In this document: piece after piece, positions 33,345 through 41,838 of the stretch
Layout: each line of letters starts with the position of its first letter
Numbering within the stretch: position 1 is the stretch's first letter
Source: an uncultured Collinsella sp.
Lineage (GTDB): Bacteria; Actinomycetota; Coriobacteriia; Coriobacteriales; Coriobacteriaceae
Assembly (NCBI GenBank): GCA_900757595.1
Contig: CAAEOL010000001.1
Coordinates: forward strand, 1-64,000
Length of the DNA stretch: 64,000 nt
Direction of reading: 5' to 3'
Position numbers and translations under genes: made by a program
Notes under the pieces: model-generated
The model's input: the letters and a program-made list of their open reading frames with translations, nothing else
Database searches by the model: none
Told to the model about the DNA's origin: nothing

Positions 33345-34127
33345 TTAACGGGCGCTGGACGTGCCGGCGCTCAGATGATTGATAATACTTGCCTGGTAGG
33401 CGGCACCAAAGCCATTGTCGATATTGACGACCGAAACGCCGCTGGCGCAGGAGTTGAGCATGGCGAGCAGCGCGGCTACGCCACCAAAGCTCGCGCCGTA
33501 ACCCACGCTGGTAGGAACGGCGATGACCGGACAGCTCACAAGACCGCCGACAACGCTCGCCAGGGCGCCCTCCATGCCGGCGATGGCGATGACCACCTGC
33601 GCCTGGGCAAGTTCCTCGGCATGAGCGAGCAGGCGGTGCAAGCCGGCGACACCCACGTCGTAGAGGCGATCGACCTCGTTGCCGTAGAACTCGGCCGTCA
33701 GTGCCGCCTCTTCGGCGACGGGCAGGTCGCTCGTGCCGGCGCAGGCGACGACGATGCGTCCGTTGCCGTTGGGGGAGGGCTTGCCACCCACGAGGGCGAG
33801 CTGGGCGTCCGGGACATATCCCAGGTCGATGCCGTTGCCGAGGAGCTCCGAGGTGCGGGCTGCCTTTTCGTCGTCCAGGCGCGTGACCAGGATGCGCTCC
33901 TGGCCGGCATCGAGTAATGCTTTGATAATGGCGGCAATTTGCTCGGCGGTTTTACCGGCGCCGTAGACAACTTCGCCGGCTCCCTGGCGCACCCCGCGCG
34001 AAAGGTCGAGCTGCGCAAAGCCCAAATCGGCGGTCGGAGCCGTCTGGATGCGCGTGAGGGCGTCGGCAGGGGTGACTGCTCCGCCGGCAACATCGCTCAG
34101 CAGCTGCTCTAGATCTCGCTTATCCAT
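33345..34127 (-). CDS. larB: LarB, NaAD carboxylase/hydrolase for NPN cofactor
   Basis: 260 residues, ATG 34127 with GAAGGGAA upstream. LarB carboxylates and hydrolyses nicotinic acid adenine dinucleotide, the first step of NPN synthesis. The C-terminal part is PurE/AIR-carboxylase-like: ACAGTSDLPVAEEAALTAE, GVAGLHRLL, AIAGMEGALASVVGGL and VPTSVGYGASFGG. The N-terminal 90 residues match LarB (LDLSRGVRQGAGEVVYGAGKT). First gene of the minus-strand operon; 10 bp separate it from larC. Confidence 0.94.
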   Translation of the reverse strand: MDKRDLEQLLSDVAGGAVTPADALTRIQTAPTADLGFAQLDLSRGVRQGAGEVVYGAGKTAEQIAAIIKALLDAGQERILVTRLDDEKAARTSELLGNGIDLGYVPDAQLALVGGKPSPNGNGRIVVACAGTSDLPVAEEAALTAEFYGNEVDRLYDVGVAGLHRLLAHAEELAQAQVVIAIAGMEGALASVVGGLVSCPVIAVPTSVGYGASFGGVAALLAMLNSCASGVSVVNIDNGFGAAYQASIINHLSAGTSSAR

Positions 34128-34241
34128 ATATGTTCCCTTCGACGGCGCAAAGTTTAGCACTCAAAGGGTATGTTTCCGAACACTAAGACAGAATTGTTCG
34201 GAAACTATAGGACAGACTGATTCAATTGCTAGACGGATTGG

Positions 34242-34877
34242 CTAGTCGCGCAGGATGATGTCCATGGCGAGCATCAGATTGCGCTCGTCGATGGCAAACG
34301 GGGCGGCCTCGCGCGTCTTGGGCTTGGCACAAAACGCGATGCCCGTGCCCGCGGCCTGAATCATGGGGATGTCGTTGGCACCGTCGCCGATCGCGACGGT
34401 GTGGGCCATATCGACGCCGCACTCAACTGCCCAGTCCAGCAGCTGGATGAGCTTGGACTCCTTGGTCACAATGTCGGCAGCCAACTTACCGGTGAGCTTG
34501 CCGTCCACGACCTCCAGACGATTGGCCAGGCAAAAGTCGATGCCCGCGGCGGCCACGATCTTATCGGCGACTTCGTGAAAGCCGCCACTCACGACGCCGA
34601 CCTTCCAACCCTTGCTGTGTGCCGAGCGCACAAGCTCCAACGCGCCGGGGGTAAATGTCACGCGCTTAAAGGTGCGCTCGAACACGCTCTCGTCCAGGCC
34701 GGCGAACAGCCTCACGCGCTCCTCGAGCGCCTGCTTAAAGTCAAGCTCGCCGCGCATGGCGCGTTCGGTGATCTGTGCCACCTGCTCGCCCACGCCGGCT
34801 TCCTCGCCCAACAGGTCGATGACCTCCTGGTTGATGAGCGTGGAGTCGATATCCATAACGATGAGGCGTGCAGTCAT
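34242..34877 (-). CDS. serB: Phosphoserine phosphatase (HAD superfamily)
   Basis: 211 residues from ATG 34877 (GGAAAGG upstream). Last step of serine synthesis. HAD motif I is VMDIDSTL (the usual DxDST, catalytic Asp pair), motif II VVSGGFHEV, motif III the lysine of TKESKLIQLL, motif IV IGDGANDIPM. The cap residues EVIDLLGEEAGVGEQV are typical of SerB. There is no N-terminal ACT domain, so it is the short form. Divergent from aspS. Confidence 0.92.
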   Translation of the reverse strand: MTARLIVMDIDSTLINQEVIDLLGEEAGVGEQVAQITERAMRGELDFKQALEERVRLFAGLDESVFERTFKRVTFTPGALELVRSAHSKGWKVGVVSGGFHEVADKIVAAAGIDFCLANRLEVVDGKLTGKLAADIVTKESKLIQLLDWAVECGVDMAHTVAIGDGANDIPMIQAAGTGIAFCAKPKTREAAPFAIDERNLMLAMDIILRD

Positions 34878-35133
34878 GGCGGGCCTTTCCGAGTGCAGTT
34901 GTATTGGGGCATATTGTCGCACGTGACGAGCGCGGGCGGGTGTCGCGGCGCGTCAATTGTTTCGTCTCCGTCAAGTCTTTGGGCAGGAGCTACTTTTTCG
35001 CGGCACATCGACGCGAGTGCGATAAGATAGAACGCCATGTCTGGCTGCGCGGTTTACGCAGGCTGGGCAAATCTGTACGACGCCGCCCGGAACGACACGG
35101 GGCGGCACAGATCCATAAAGGAGGATCACTGGT

Positions 35134-36921
35134 ATGAGCCAGACCCGTCCCATCGATGAGCATTCCATGCACACCCGTACCTGCGGCGAGCTTCGCTTCG
35201 AGAACGTGGGCGAAGAGGTCACCCTCACCGGTTGGGTGAGCCGTCGCCGCGACCACGGCGGCCTTATCTTCTGCGACCTTCGCGACCGTGAGGGCATCAC
35301 GCAGCTTACCTTCGACCCCGAGCACTCCGACGGCGACGCCTTTAAGATCGCCGAGACCATGCGTCCCGAGTGGCCCATCAAGATTCACGGCGTCGTGCGC
35401 GCCCGTGGCGAGGAGACCACCAACACCAAGCTCGCGACCGGCGAGATCGAGGTCCTGACCGACCACGCCGAGGTGCTCAATACGTCCGTCACCCCGCCGT
35501 TCCAGATCGAGGACGGCATCGAGACCAGCGAGGACACCCGTCTGCGCTATCGCTATCTGGACCTCCGTCGTCCCGAGATGATGGCCAACCTCAAGCTGCG
35601 CTCCGACTTTACCTTTGCCATTCGCGAGGCGCTGCACAACCGTGAGTTCATGGAGGTCGAGACGCCCTCCCTGTTCAAGTCTACGCCCGAGGGCGCCCGC
35701 GACTTCATCGTCCCCAGCCGCATCCAGCCGGGCAACTTCTACGCTCTGCCGCAGTCCCCGCAGCTCCTGAAGCAGCTGCTCATGGTCGGTGGCGTCGAGC
35801 GCTACTACCAGGTCGCCAAGTGCTTCCGCGACGAGGACCTGCGCGCCGACCGTCAGCCCGAGTTCACCCAGGTCGATATCGAGATGTCCTTCGTGGACCA
35901 GAACGACGTTATGAGCGCGCTCGAAGAGGTCCTGTCCGACGCCTTCGGCCGCATGGGTGTCGAGATGCCCACGCCGCTGCGTCGCATGGACTATTGGGAG
36001 GCCATGGACACCTATGGCTCCGACAAGCCCGATACTCGCTACGGCATGCACCTGGTCGACCTGACCGACATCTTTGCCAACTCCAAGTTCAAGGTCTTTG
36101 CGACTGCTGCAAACGAGGAGGGCTCTGTCGTCAAGGCCATCAACGCCAAGGGCGCCGGTGCCTGGGCACGTGCCAAGATCGATAAGCTCGCCGGCGTGGC
36201 CTCCACGTTTGGCGCCAAGGGCCTGGCCTGGATCGCTTTCCGCGAGGACGGCTCCATCAACAGCCCCATCGTCAAGTTCTTCTCGGACGAGGAGATGGCT
36301 GCTCTGCGCGAGCGCATGGACGTCGAGCCCGGCGACCTTGTGATGTTTGCCGCCGGCCCGCGCCTGCTCTCCGACGAGATCCTGGGCGGCATGCGTTCCC
36401 ACATGGCCAACGCGCTCGAGATCAAGCGCGAGGGCCACGACTTCCTGTGGGTCGTCAACTTCCCGCTGTTCCACTGGGACGAGGATCGCAAGGCCTATGC
36501 AGCCGAGCACCAGCCCTTCACCCTGCCGACCGAGACCGACATCGCCAAGATCGAGGCCGATCCGTTGGCAGCCGGTTCGTGCACCTACGACTTTGTCATG
36601 GACGGCTTTGAGGCCGGCGGCGGCGGTATGCGTATCCACAACGCCGAGATGCAGATGTCCATGCTCAAGCTCCTGGGCTTTACCGAGGAGCGCGCCGAGT
36701 CGCAGTTTGGCTTCCTCATGGAGGCCCTCAAGTTTGGTGCGCCCCCGATGGGCGGTTTCGCTCTGGGTCTGGACCGCGTGTGCATGCTGCTCACCGGTTC
36801 CGACTCCATCCGCGACGTCATGGCGTTCCCCAAGACGGCCAGCGGCTCCGACCTCATGTCGGGTGCTCCGAGTGCCGTTTCCGGCGCCCAGCTCAAGGAC
36901 GTCAGCCTGCGCCTGATGTAG
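35134..36921 (+). CDS. aspS: Aspartyl-tRNA synthetase
   Basis: 595 residues, bacterial type with a GAD insertion domain. The N-terminal OB fold binds the anticodon (VTLTGWVSRRRDHGGLIFCDLRD). Class II motif 2 is in CFRDEDLRADRQPEFTQVD, motif 3 in GGFALGLDRVCMLL. The insertion spans about 290-410. The start ATG follows AAAGGAGGATCAC. Whether it is discriminating or works with GatCAB cannot be told here. Confidence 0.96.
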   Translation: MSQTRPIDEHSMHTRTCGELRFENVGEEVTLTGWVSRRRDHGGLIFCDLRDREGITQLTFDPEHSDGDAFKIAETMRPEWPIKIHGVVRARGEETTNTKLATGEIEVLTDHAEVLNTSVTPPFQIEDGIETSEDTRLRYRYLDLRRPEMMANLKLRSDFTFAIREALHNREFMEVETPSLFKSTPEGARDFIVPSRIQPGNFYALPQSPQLLKQLLMVGGVERYYQVAKCFRDEDLRADRQPEFTQVDIEMSFVDQNDVMSALEEVLSDAFGRMGVEMPTPLRRMDYWEAMDTYGSDKPDTRYGMHLVDLTDIFANSKFKVFATAANEEGSVVKAINAKGAGAWARAKIDKLAGVASTFGAKGLAWIAFREDGSINSPIVKFFSDEEMAALRERMDVEPGDLVMFAAGPRLLSDEILGGMRSHMANALEIKREGHDFLWVVNFPLFHWDEDRKAYAAEHQPFTLPTETDIAKIEADPLAAGSCTYDFVMDGFEAGGGGMRIHNAEMQMSMLKLLGFTEERAESQFGFLMEALKFGAPPMGGFALGLDRVCMLLTGSDSIRDVMAFPKTASGSDLMSGAPSAVSGAQLKDVSLRLM

Positions 36922-36946
36922 GCGAGCGGCTACATATTGCCCGCAA

Positions 36947-36979
36947 CGAGGGAAGGACGCGCGCCTTCCCTCGTTTTTT
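36947..36979 (+). terminator. Terminator of aspS
   Basis: CGAGGGAAGG-acgcgcg-CCTTCCCTCG followed by six T. Confidence 0.9.
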
Positions 36980-37064
36980 GTGGGACGGGGGTGCGCCGGT
37001 AACGTACAATAACTACCACGTGGCTGGGTTTGCTGGCCGAATGTGCGATGTCGTGGGAGGGGAC

Positions 37065-37313
37065 ATGGTCGAGTTTACAAAGACGATTAAAGATCCGTTG
37101 GGACTGCATGCCCGCCCGGTTGCGCTGCTCTACGACATCATTGCCAAGCACCGTAGCAACGTATCGGTCAGTATCGGCGAGCGCCATACCGACGGTCGCG
37201 ATGTGATGGGGCTCATGGCGCTCTACGGCGAATGCGGCGAGGACATCGTGTTCCGCGTTTCGGGCGTGGACGAGGCCTCGTGCGTCACGTCGATCAGAAA
37301 CCTCTCGCTCTAA
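37065..37313 (+). CDS. HPr-family phosphocarrier with Asp at position 46
   Basis: 82 residues, ATG with GGGAGGGGAC upstream. HPr carries phosphate from enzyme I to PTS sugar permeases via His15 (GLHARP, present). Position 46, the serine that HPr kinase phosphorylates in Firmicutes, is Asp (RDVMGLMAL in place of KSIMGVMSL), a natural phospho-mimic. No enzyme I or EII gene is nearby. It may be a true PTS HPr or a regulatory Crh-like paralogue; the intact His15 favours the former. Confidence 0.9.
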   Translation: MVEFTKTIKDPLGLHARPVALLYDIIAKHRSNVSVSIGERHTDGRDVMGLMALYGECGEDIVFRVSGVDEASCVTSIRNLSL

Positions 37314-37330
37314 AGCGCAACAATGTGGCG

Positions 37331-37345
37331 AAGGGACAGTCCCTT
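37331..37345. repeat. Short GGGAC palindrome
   Basis: AAGGGACAGTCCCTT, with partial extension to TGTG/CACA on either side. Same word family as the larger GGGGAC element at 15545. Confidence 0.55.
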
Positions 37346-37408
37346 TGTCACATCTTTCTTTGTTGCATATAGGAAACTTTTCCGAAAACTGAATAGGAAC
37401 CCTTTCCA

Positions 37409-37462
37409 AAAAGTTAGCCACGTGCTAGTTTACTGTAGCGAACATAGACGTGGTTAACTTTT
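37409..37462 (+). promoter_or_regulatory. Inverted repeat before feoA, likely metal-regulator operator
   Basis: AAAAGTTAGCCACGT (37409-37423) and ACGTGGTTAACTTTT (37448-37462) are complementary at 14 of 15 positions. The GTTAGCC and GGTTAAC words resemble half sites of DtxR/IdeR-type boxes. The feoA start lies 44 bp downstream. Confidence 0.5.
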
Positions 37463-37505
37463 GCTGCGTCGATGTTGAGGACGAACTGACGTTAGGAGCT
37501 CACTC

Positions 37506-37748
37506 ATGTCTTGCGGACCGCAGATGCCGGCTATGCCGCTTTCGATGGTAAAAGCGGGCGAAACCGTGCGCGTGTCTCGTGTAAAGGGCAATGAGGATAT
37601 GAAGCACCACCTCAAGGACCTCGGCTTTGTCGAGGGCAGCGAAATTCACGTGGTGAGCTCGAGTGGCGCCAATATCATCGTCACGGTGCTGGGCGCACGC
37701 TTTGGTATCGATTCCAAGGTTGCCATGCACATCATGACCGTCAGTTAG
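37506..37748 (+). CDS. feoA: FeoA-domain protein, first copy
   Basis: 80 residues, SH3-like FeoA fold that assists FeoB-mediated ferrous iron import. Typical segments are PLSMVKAGETVRVSRVKG, HHLKDLGFVEGSEIHVV and NIIVTVLGARFGIDSKVAMHI. An AGGAG ribosome site lies before the ATG. First gene of the feoA-feoA-feoB operon. Confidence 0.93.
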   Translation: MSCGPQMPAMPLSMVKAGETVRVSRVKGNEDMKHHLKDLGFVEGSEIHVVSSSGANIIVTVLGARFGIDSKVAMHIMTVS

Positions 37749-37786
37749 TCCGCAGCATTTAAAAAAACCGAAAGGGGGACAAGTAA

Positions 37787-38008
37787 ATGAAGACGTTGGG
37801 TGACGTTAAGGTGGGCGAGAGCTCCACCATCGTCAAGCTTCACGGTGAGGGTGCGCTTCGCCGTCACCTTATGGACCTGGGGCTCATCAAGGGCACGTCG
37901 TTTAAGGTCGTAAAGGTCGCACCGCTCGGAGATCCGGTCGAGATCAACGTGCGCGGCTACGAGCTTTCCATCCGCAAGGAGGAGGCTGCCGTCGTCGAGG
38001 TCCAGTAA
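37787..38008 (+). CDS. feoA: FeoA-domain protein, second copy
   Basis: 73 residues. Second FeoA-type SH3 domain (KTLGDVKVGESSTIVKL, RRHLMDLGLIKGTSFKVVK, GDPVEINVRGYELSIRKEEAA). Ribosome site GAAAGGGGGA. Lies 38 bp after the first copy. Two separate FeoA proteins with one FeoB is a common Gram-positive arrangement. Confidence 0.93.
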   Translation: MKTLGDVKVGESSTIVKLHGEGALRRHLMDLGLIKGTSFKVVKVAPLGDPVEINVRGYELSIRKEEAAVVEVQ

Positions 38009-38039
38009 GGGCCAGCGGCGAGTATTTCTGCAGATAAAG

Positions 38040-38058
38040 TTAGGTTTCTCTAACTTAA
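38040..38058 (+). promoter_or_regulatory. DtxR/IdeR-like iron box before feoB
   Basis: TTAGGTTTCTCTAACTTAA matches 15 of 19 positions of the DtxR/IdeR consensus (TTAGGTTAGCCTAACCTAA), with the three central bases and one arm base differing. It lies 74 bp before feoB. Confidence 0.65.
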
Positions 38059-38131
38059 TGCAGCAACTTTGAAGCACATTATCCAGCTCGCGCGGAGAAA
38101 GCAGCGCGGGCACACAAGGAAGAAGGATTGA

Positions 38132-40459
38132 ATGGCGGATTCTCAGATCCATGTCGCGCTGGCGGGTAACCCCAACTGCGGCAAGACCACGCTTTTCAAC
38201 CTGATCACCGGCGCCAACGGCTACGTTGGCAACTGGCCCGGCGTCACGGTTGAGAAAAAGGAAGCCAAGCTCCTAAGCGACAAGAACGTCACGATTACGG
38301 ACCTCCCCGGCATCTACTCGCTTTCCCCCTACAGCCCCGAGGAGCAGTGCTCGCGCGACTACCTCATGAGCGGCGAGCCCGATGTCGTCGTCCAGGTGGT
38401 CGATGCCACCAACCTGGAGCGCAACCTGTACCTGGCGCTTCAGGTTATCGAGACCGGCCTGCCCGTGGTCGTCGCCCTCAACATGGCCGACTTGGTCGAG
38501 AAGAACGGCGATAAGATCGACACGGACAAGCTCTCCAAGAAGCTCGGCTGCCCGGTCATGATGATCTCGGCTCTTAAGAACAAGGGCATCACGGAGCTGT
38601 TCGAGCAGGTCAAGAAGTCCGCTGCTTCCAAGGGCCAGGTGCCGGAGCACAAGTTCGATTCCTCCATCGAGGACGTTCTGGACCACATCGAGAACAATCT
38701 GCCGGCGAGCGTTCCCGCCAACAAGCGTCGCTACTACGCCGTCAAGCTGTTCGAGCGCGACGCGGACGCCTGCAAGCTCATCAACCTCACTAAGGAGAAG
38801 GCCGCTCGCGTCGAGCAGCTGGTCGCCCAGTGCGAGCAGGATTGCGACGACGACGCCGAGTCCATCATCACCGGCGAGCGCTACGGCGTGATCGCCCACA
38901 TCATCGACGAGTGCCTCACCAAGGCTCCGGCCAAGATGAGCACCTCCGAGAAGATCGACCGTGTGGTTACCAACCGTATCTTGGGCCTGCCGATCTTTGT
39001 GGTCATCATGTTCTGCGTGTACTACATTGCCGTCTCTACCTTGGGCGGCACGGTGACCGACTTCACCAACGACCAGCTCTTTGGCACCGACGGTTGGTAT
39101 GTGCTCGGCCAGGGCCGCGACGCCTACGACGCAGCTGTCGAGGCTGCGGGTGACGCCGCCGACTCGGTCGACCCGGCACAGTACGGCCCCTATGTTCCGG
39201 GTATTACCACCGTGGTGCACGATGCCCTTGTGGCGGGCGGCACCGAGGACGGTGGCCTGGTCGATTCGCTGGTCTGTGACGGTATCGTCGGCGGTCTGGG
39301 CGCCATCTTCGGCTTCGTGCCGCAGATGTTCCTGCTGTTCGTGATGCTGTCTTTCTTGGAGGACTGCGGCTACATGGCCCGCGTCGCCTTCATCATGGAC
39401 CGCGTGTTCCGCCGCTTTGGCCTGTCCGGTAAGTCCTTCATCCCCATGCTCGTGTCCTCGGGCTGCGGCGTCCCCGGCGTCATGGCCACCAAGACCATCG
39501 AGAACGAGAAGGACCGCCGCATGACGGTCATGACCACCACGTTCATTCCCTGTGGCGCCAAGCTGCCGATCATCGCTCTGCTCATGGGTTCCATCATCGG
39601 CGATTCTTCCACCACCGCCGCATGGATCAGCCCGCTGTTCTACTTCTTGGGCGTCTTTGCCGTCATTGCCTCGGGCCTCATGCTCAAGAAGACCAAGCTC
39701 TTCGCCGGTCGCCCGACGCCGTTCGTTATGGAGCTTCCCGCCTATCACTTCCCGGCAATCCGCTCTTGGGCGCTGCATGTATGGGAGCGCTGCTGGGCCT
39801 TTATCAAGAAGGCCGGCACGGTCATCTTCGCGTCCACCGTCGTGGTTTGGTTCCTCTCCAACTTTGGTAGCTACAACGGTTCCTTCGGCTTCCTGCCTGC
39901 GATGGACGGCATCCCTGAGGAGTTTATGGACTACTCCGTGCTCGCCATGCTGGGCAACCTGGTCGCTTGGATCTTCGCCCCGCTCGGCTTTAGCACCTGG
40001 CAGGCCACCGCGCTGACTGTCTCTGGACTTGTCGCCAAGGAGAACGTCGTCGCCACCGCCGGCTCGCTGCTGTCCGTTGCCGACGCCGCCGAGACCGACC
40101 CGAGCCTGTGGACCGCGTTTGCGGGCATGTTCCCCACCATGGGCGCTTGCGTTGCCTTTGGCGCCTTTAACCTGCTGTGCGCCCCGTGCTTTGCCGCCAT
40201 GGGCACTATCCGCAACCAGATGGACTCCGGCAAGTGGACCGCGATTGCCATCGGCTACGAGTGCGCCTTTGCCTGGGTGATCGGCCTGTTCATCAACCAG
40301 TTCTACAACCTGCTTGTCCTTGGCCAGTTTGGTATTTGGACGGTTGTAGCCATCGTTCTGCTGGTTGCGATGCTCTTCCAGATCTTCCGTCCCATGCCCA
40401 AGCACGCTTGGACCGACGAGGACGAGACCAACACCGCTTCCGCTGCAGTTTCCGCTTAA
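38132..40459 (+). CDS. feoB: Ferrous iron transporter FeoB
   Basis: 775 residues. The N-terminal GTPase has G1 GNPNCGKT (12-19), switch Thr in the NWPGVTVEKKE region, G3 DLPGIYSL and G4 NMAD. A GDI-like helical domain follows (about 160-260). The membrane part has two Gate motifs (SSGCGVPGV and CGAKLPIIALLMG) and about ten helices. A periplasmic insert of about 80 residues lies at about 310-390. It imports Fe(II). Ribosome site GAAGGA. Full length for the family. Confidence 0.97.
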   Translation: MADSQIHVALAGNPNCGKTTLFNLITGANGYVGNWPGVTVEKKEAKLLSDKNVTITDLPGIYSLSPYSPEEQCSRDYLMSGEPDVVVQVVDATNLERNLYLALQVIETGLPVVVALNMADLVEKNGDKIDTDKLSKKLGCPVMMISALKNKGITELFEQVKKSAASKGQVPEHKFDSSIEDVLDHIENNLPASVPANKRRYYAVKLFERDADACKLINLTKEKAARVEQLVAQCEQDCDDDAESIITGERYGVIAHIIDECLTKAPAKMSTSEKIDRVVTNRILGLPIFVVIMFCVYYIAVSTLGGTVTDFTNDQLFGTDGWYVLGQGRDAYDAAVEAAGDAADSVDPAQYGPYVPGITTVVHDALVAGGTEDGGLVDSLVCDGIVGGLGAIFGFVPQMFLLFVMLSFLEDCGYMARVAFIMDRVFRRFGLSGKSFIPMLVSSGCGVPGVMATKTIENEKDRRMTVMTTTFIPCGAKLPIIALLMGSIIGDSSTTAAWISPLFYFLGVFAVIASGLMLKKTKLFAGRPTPFVMELPAYHFPAIRSWALHVWERCWAFIKKAGTVIFASTVVVWFLSNFGSYNGSFGFLPAMDGIPEEFMDYSVLAMLGNLVAWIFAPLGFSTWQATALTVSGLVAKENVVATAGSLLSVADAAETDPSLWTAFAGMFPTMGACVAFGAFNLLCAPCFAAMGTIRNQMDSGKWTAIAIGYECAFAWVIGLFINQFYNLLVLGQFGIWTVVAIVLLVAMLFQIFRPMPKHAWTDEDETNTASAAVSA

Positions 40460-40488
40460 GTCCGAATAAGGATCAGCCCCTTTCCACG

Positions 40489-40521
40489 AGCCCGGGTGTC
40501 CCAGCGACACTCGGGCTTTTT
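40489..40521 (+). terminator. Terminator of feoB
   Basis: AGCCCGGGTGTC-ccagc-GACACTCGGGCT followed by TTTT. The small Cys-rich gene is downstream of it. Confidence 0.85.
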
Positions 40522-40634
40522 GGTGAGGGAGATGTGGCGTTTCCGCAGATAAAACCGACCAAAATATACCTGTCCCTTATTGGCAGGTGGAGAATGGGGT
40601 AAAGTAAGTGATGGTTAACTAGAGGAGGCTTGCT

Positions 40635-40835
40635 ATGGCACCTATCGATATTGTTGTACTGGCTATTATCGGTATTGCGTTTGTCGCCGTGTGCGTGCGC
40701 ATTTATCGCAAGGGCACCTGCGCCGACTGCGCTCAAGGTGGCGTTTGCACAGGACATTGCTCCAACAAAAAGACCTGCGCCGCACTTAAGGGCGTGGACA
40801 AAATTGCCGAAGACTTGGGCCGCGGTATCAAGTAA
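40635..40835 (+). CDS. FeoB-associated Cys-rich membrane protein
   Basis: 66 residues. One membrane helix (about 5-22) is followed by a cytoplasmic Cys-rich stretch with five Cys (TCADCAQGGVCTGHC plus KTC). This fits the small FeoB-associated family thought to deliver or accept iron at FeoB. Strong ribosome site AGAGGAGG. It comes after the feoB terminator, so it may need its own promoter or read-through. Confidence 0.85.
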   Translation: MAPIDIVVLAIIGIAFVAVCVRIYRKGTCADCAQGGVCTGHCSNKKTCAALKGVDKIAEDLGRGIK

Positions 40836-40858
40836 GGCCCGGACATCCAGGCATCCAG

Positions 40859-40891
40859 GCGCCTCGCGAGTATCCGTTCGCGGGGCGCTTT
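40859..40891 (+). terminator. Terminator of the FeoB-associated gene
   Basis: GCGCCTCGCGA..TCGCGGGGCGC followed by TTT. Confidence 0.7.
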
Positions 40892-40928
40892 GCACATATG
40901 GGGGCGAGCGCGGTGAGTTAAAGAGTGA

Positions 40929-41036
40929 TTTTGGGGTATCGCTAACTATGTGGTCAACGGCCCGCTCACCGTGGTCCATGCCGTGGTAGGCGCCAAGCTC
41001 GCCGTCGAAGGCATGACTAACTACCTGGGCCTCTAA
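40929..41036 (+). pseudogene. 3' remnant of an unidentified gene
   Basis: After an in-frame TGA (40926-40928), 35 codons read FWGIANYVVNGPLTVVHAVV and then GAKLAVEGMTNYLGL before TAA. Composition and codon use look protein-like, but there is no start codon, ribosome site or upstream frame. The last 9 codons recur, further decayed, at 49423-49451. I do not recognise the parent family. Confidence 0.45.
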
Positions 41037-41128
41037 CTCCACCCCGCCCATCAGTTGCGGTGAAATGCGGACTGTTTTGGCTGTCAAAGGCCTTATCTAC
41101 TCCGTCTTCCACCGCAACTTTTTGTGGG
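41010..41128 (+). repeat. 119-bp direct repeat, copy 1 (kdp left flank)
   Basis: Differs from copy 2 (49423-49541) at about 11 of 119 positions. It contains a 10-bp inverted repeat AGTTGCGGTG (41053-41062) / CACCGCAACT (41110-41119) followed by T's, so it may end transcription. Together the copies bracket the whole kdp locus in the same orientation. Confidence 0.85.
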
Positions 41129-41133
41129 GTGGG

Positions 41134-41838
41134 CTAGAGACGCTGCATGCGGTACCCGACGCCCATGTGCGTCTGAATCATCTTGGGGTGAGAGGGGTCT
41201 GCCTCGATCTTCTTGCGCAGGGTGCGCATGAACACGCGCAGGCTCGCCAGATCGCTGTCCCAGCTCGTGCCCCATATCTCGCGGGTGATGAAGGTGTGGG
41301 TGAGCACCTTGTCGACGTTTTTCGCCAGAAGGACGAGCAATTTGTACTCGGTTGGGGTGAGCGAGAGCTCGCGTCCGTCTTTCGTCGCGTATCCCGCGGC
41401 GTAGTCGATATGCAGCGGACCGTTGTCGAACGTGCTCGCTTCTGTCGACTCGCTTGACGCCATCGAGGAGCGCCTCAAATTCGCACGGACGCGCGCGAGC
41501 AACTCATCCACAGAAAAGGGCTTGGTGAGGTAGTCGTCTGCCCCTGCGTCAAGTGCTGCAATCTTGTCGGAATCTTCGGTGCGCGCCGAAATGACGATAA
41601 TGGGGACTGCCGACCAGCTTCGGATCTTCGTGATGACCTCGATACCGTCAATGTCGGGAAGGCCGAGGTCGAGCATGATGAGGCTGGGGCCGTGCGACAC
41701 CGCATCCATGATGGCGGCCTGGCCGTTGCAAACCTTGCTCACGACATAGCCGTGGAGGTCAAGCGCGGTCGAAACGAGGTTTTGAACGGTCAGGTCATCT
41801 TCGACCAGGAGGATGCGTGGCTTAGCGGCATTATTCAT
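41134..41838 (-). CDS. kdpE: KdpE response regulator
   Basis: 234 residues. OmpR-type regulator of the potassium pump genes. The receiver has VEDD, phospho-Asp in LIMLDLGLPD, VISART and LTKPF; the winged helix has LTPTEYKLLVLLAKN and MGVGYRM. The start codon overlaps the last 8 bases of kdpD, implying translational coupling. Last gene of the minus-strand kdpDE operon. Confidence 0.95.
   Translation of the reverse strand: MNNAAKPRILLVEDDLTVQNLVSTALDLHGYVVSKVCNGQAAIMDAVSHGPSLIMLDLGLPDIDGIEVITKIRSWSAVPIIVISARTEDSDKIAALDAGADDYLTKPFSVDELLARVRANLRRSSMASSESTEASTFDNGPLHIDYAAGYATKDGRELSLTPTEYKLLVLLAKNVDKVLTHTFITREIWGTSWDSDLASLRVFMRTLRKKIEADPSHPKMIQTHMGVGYRMQRL

Noticed and set aside
38273..40510. 745-codon open frame antisense to feoB
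   Set aside because: Shadow of feoB; no start signal and no recognisable domain.
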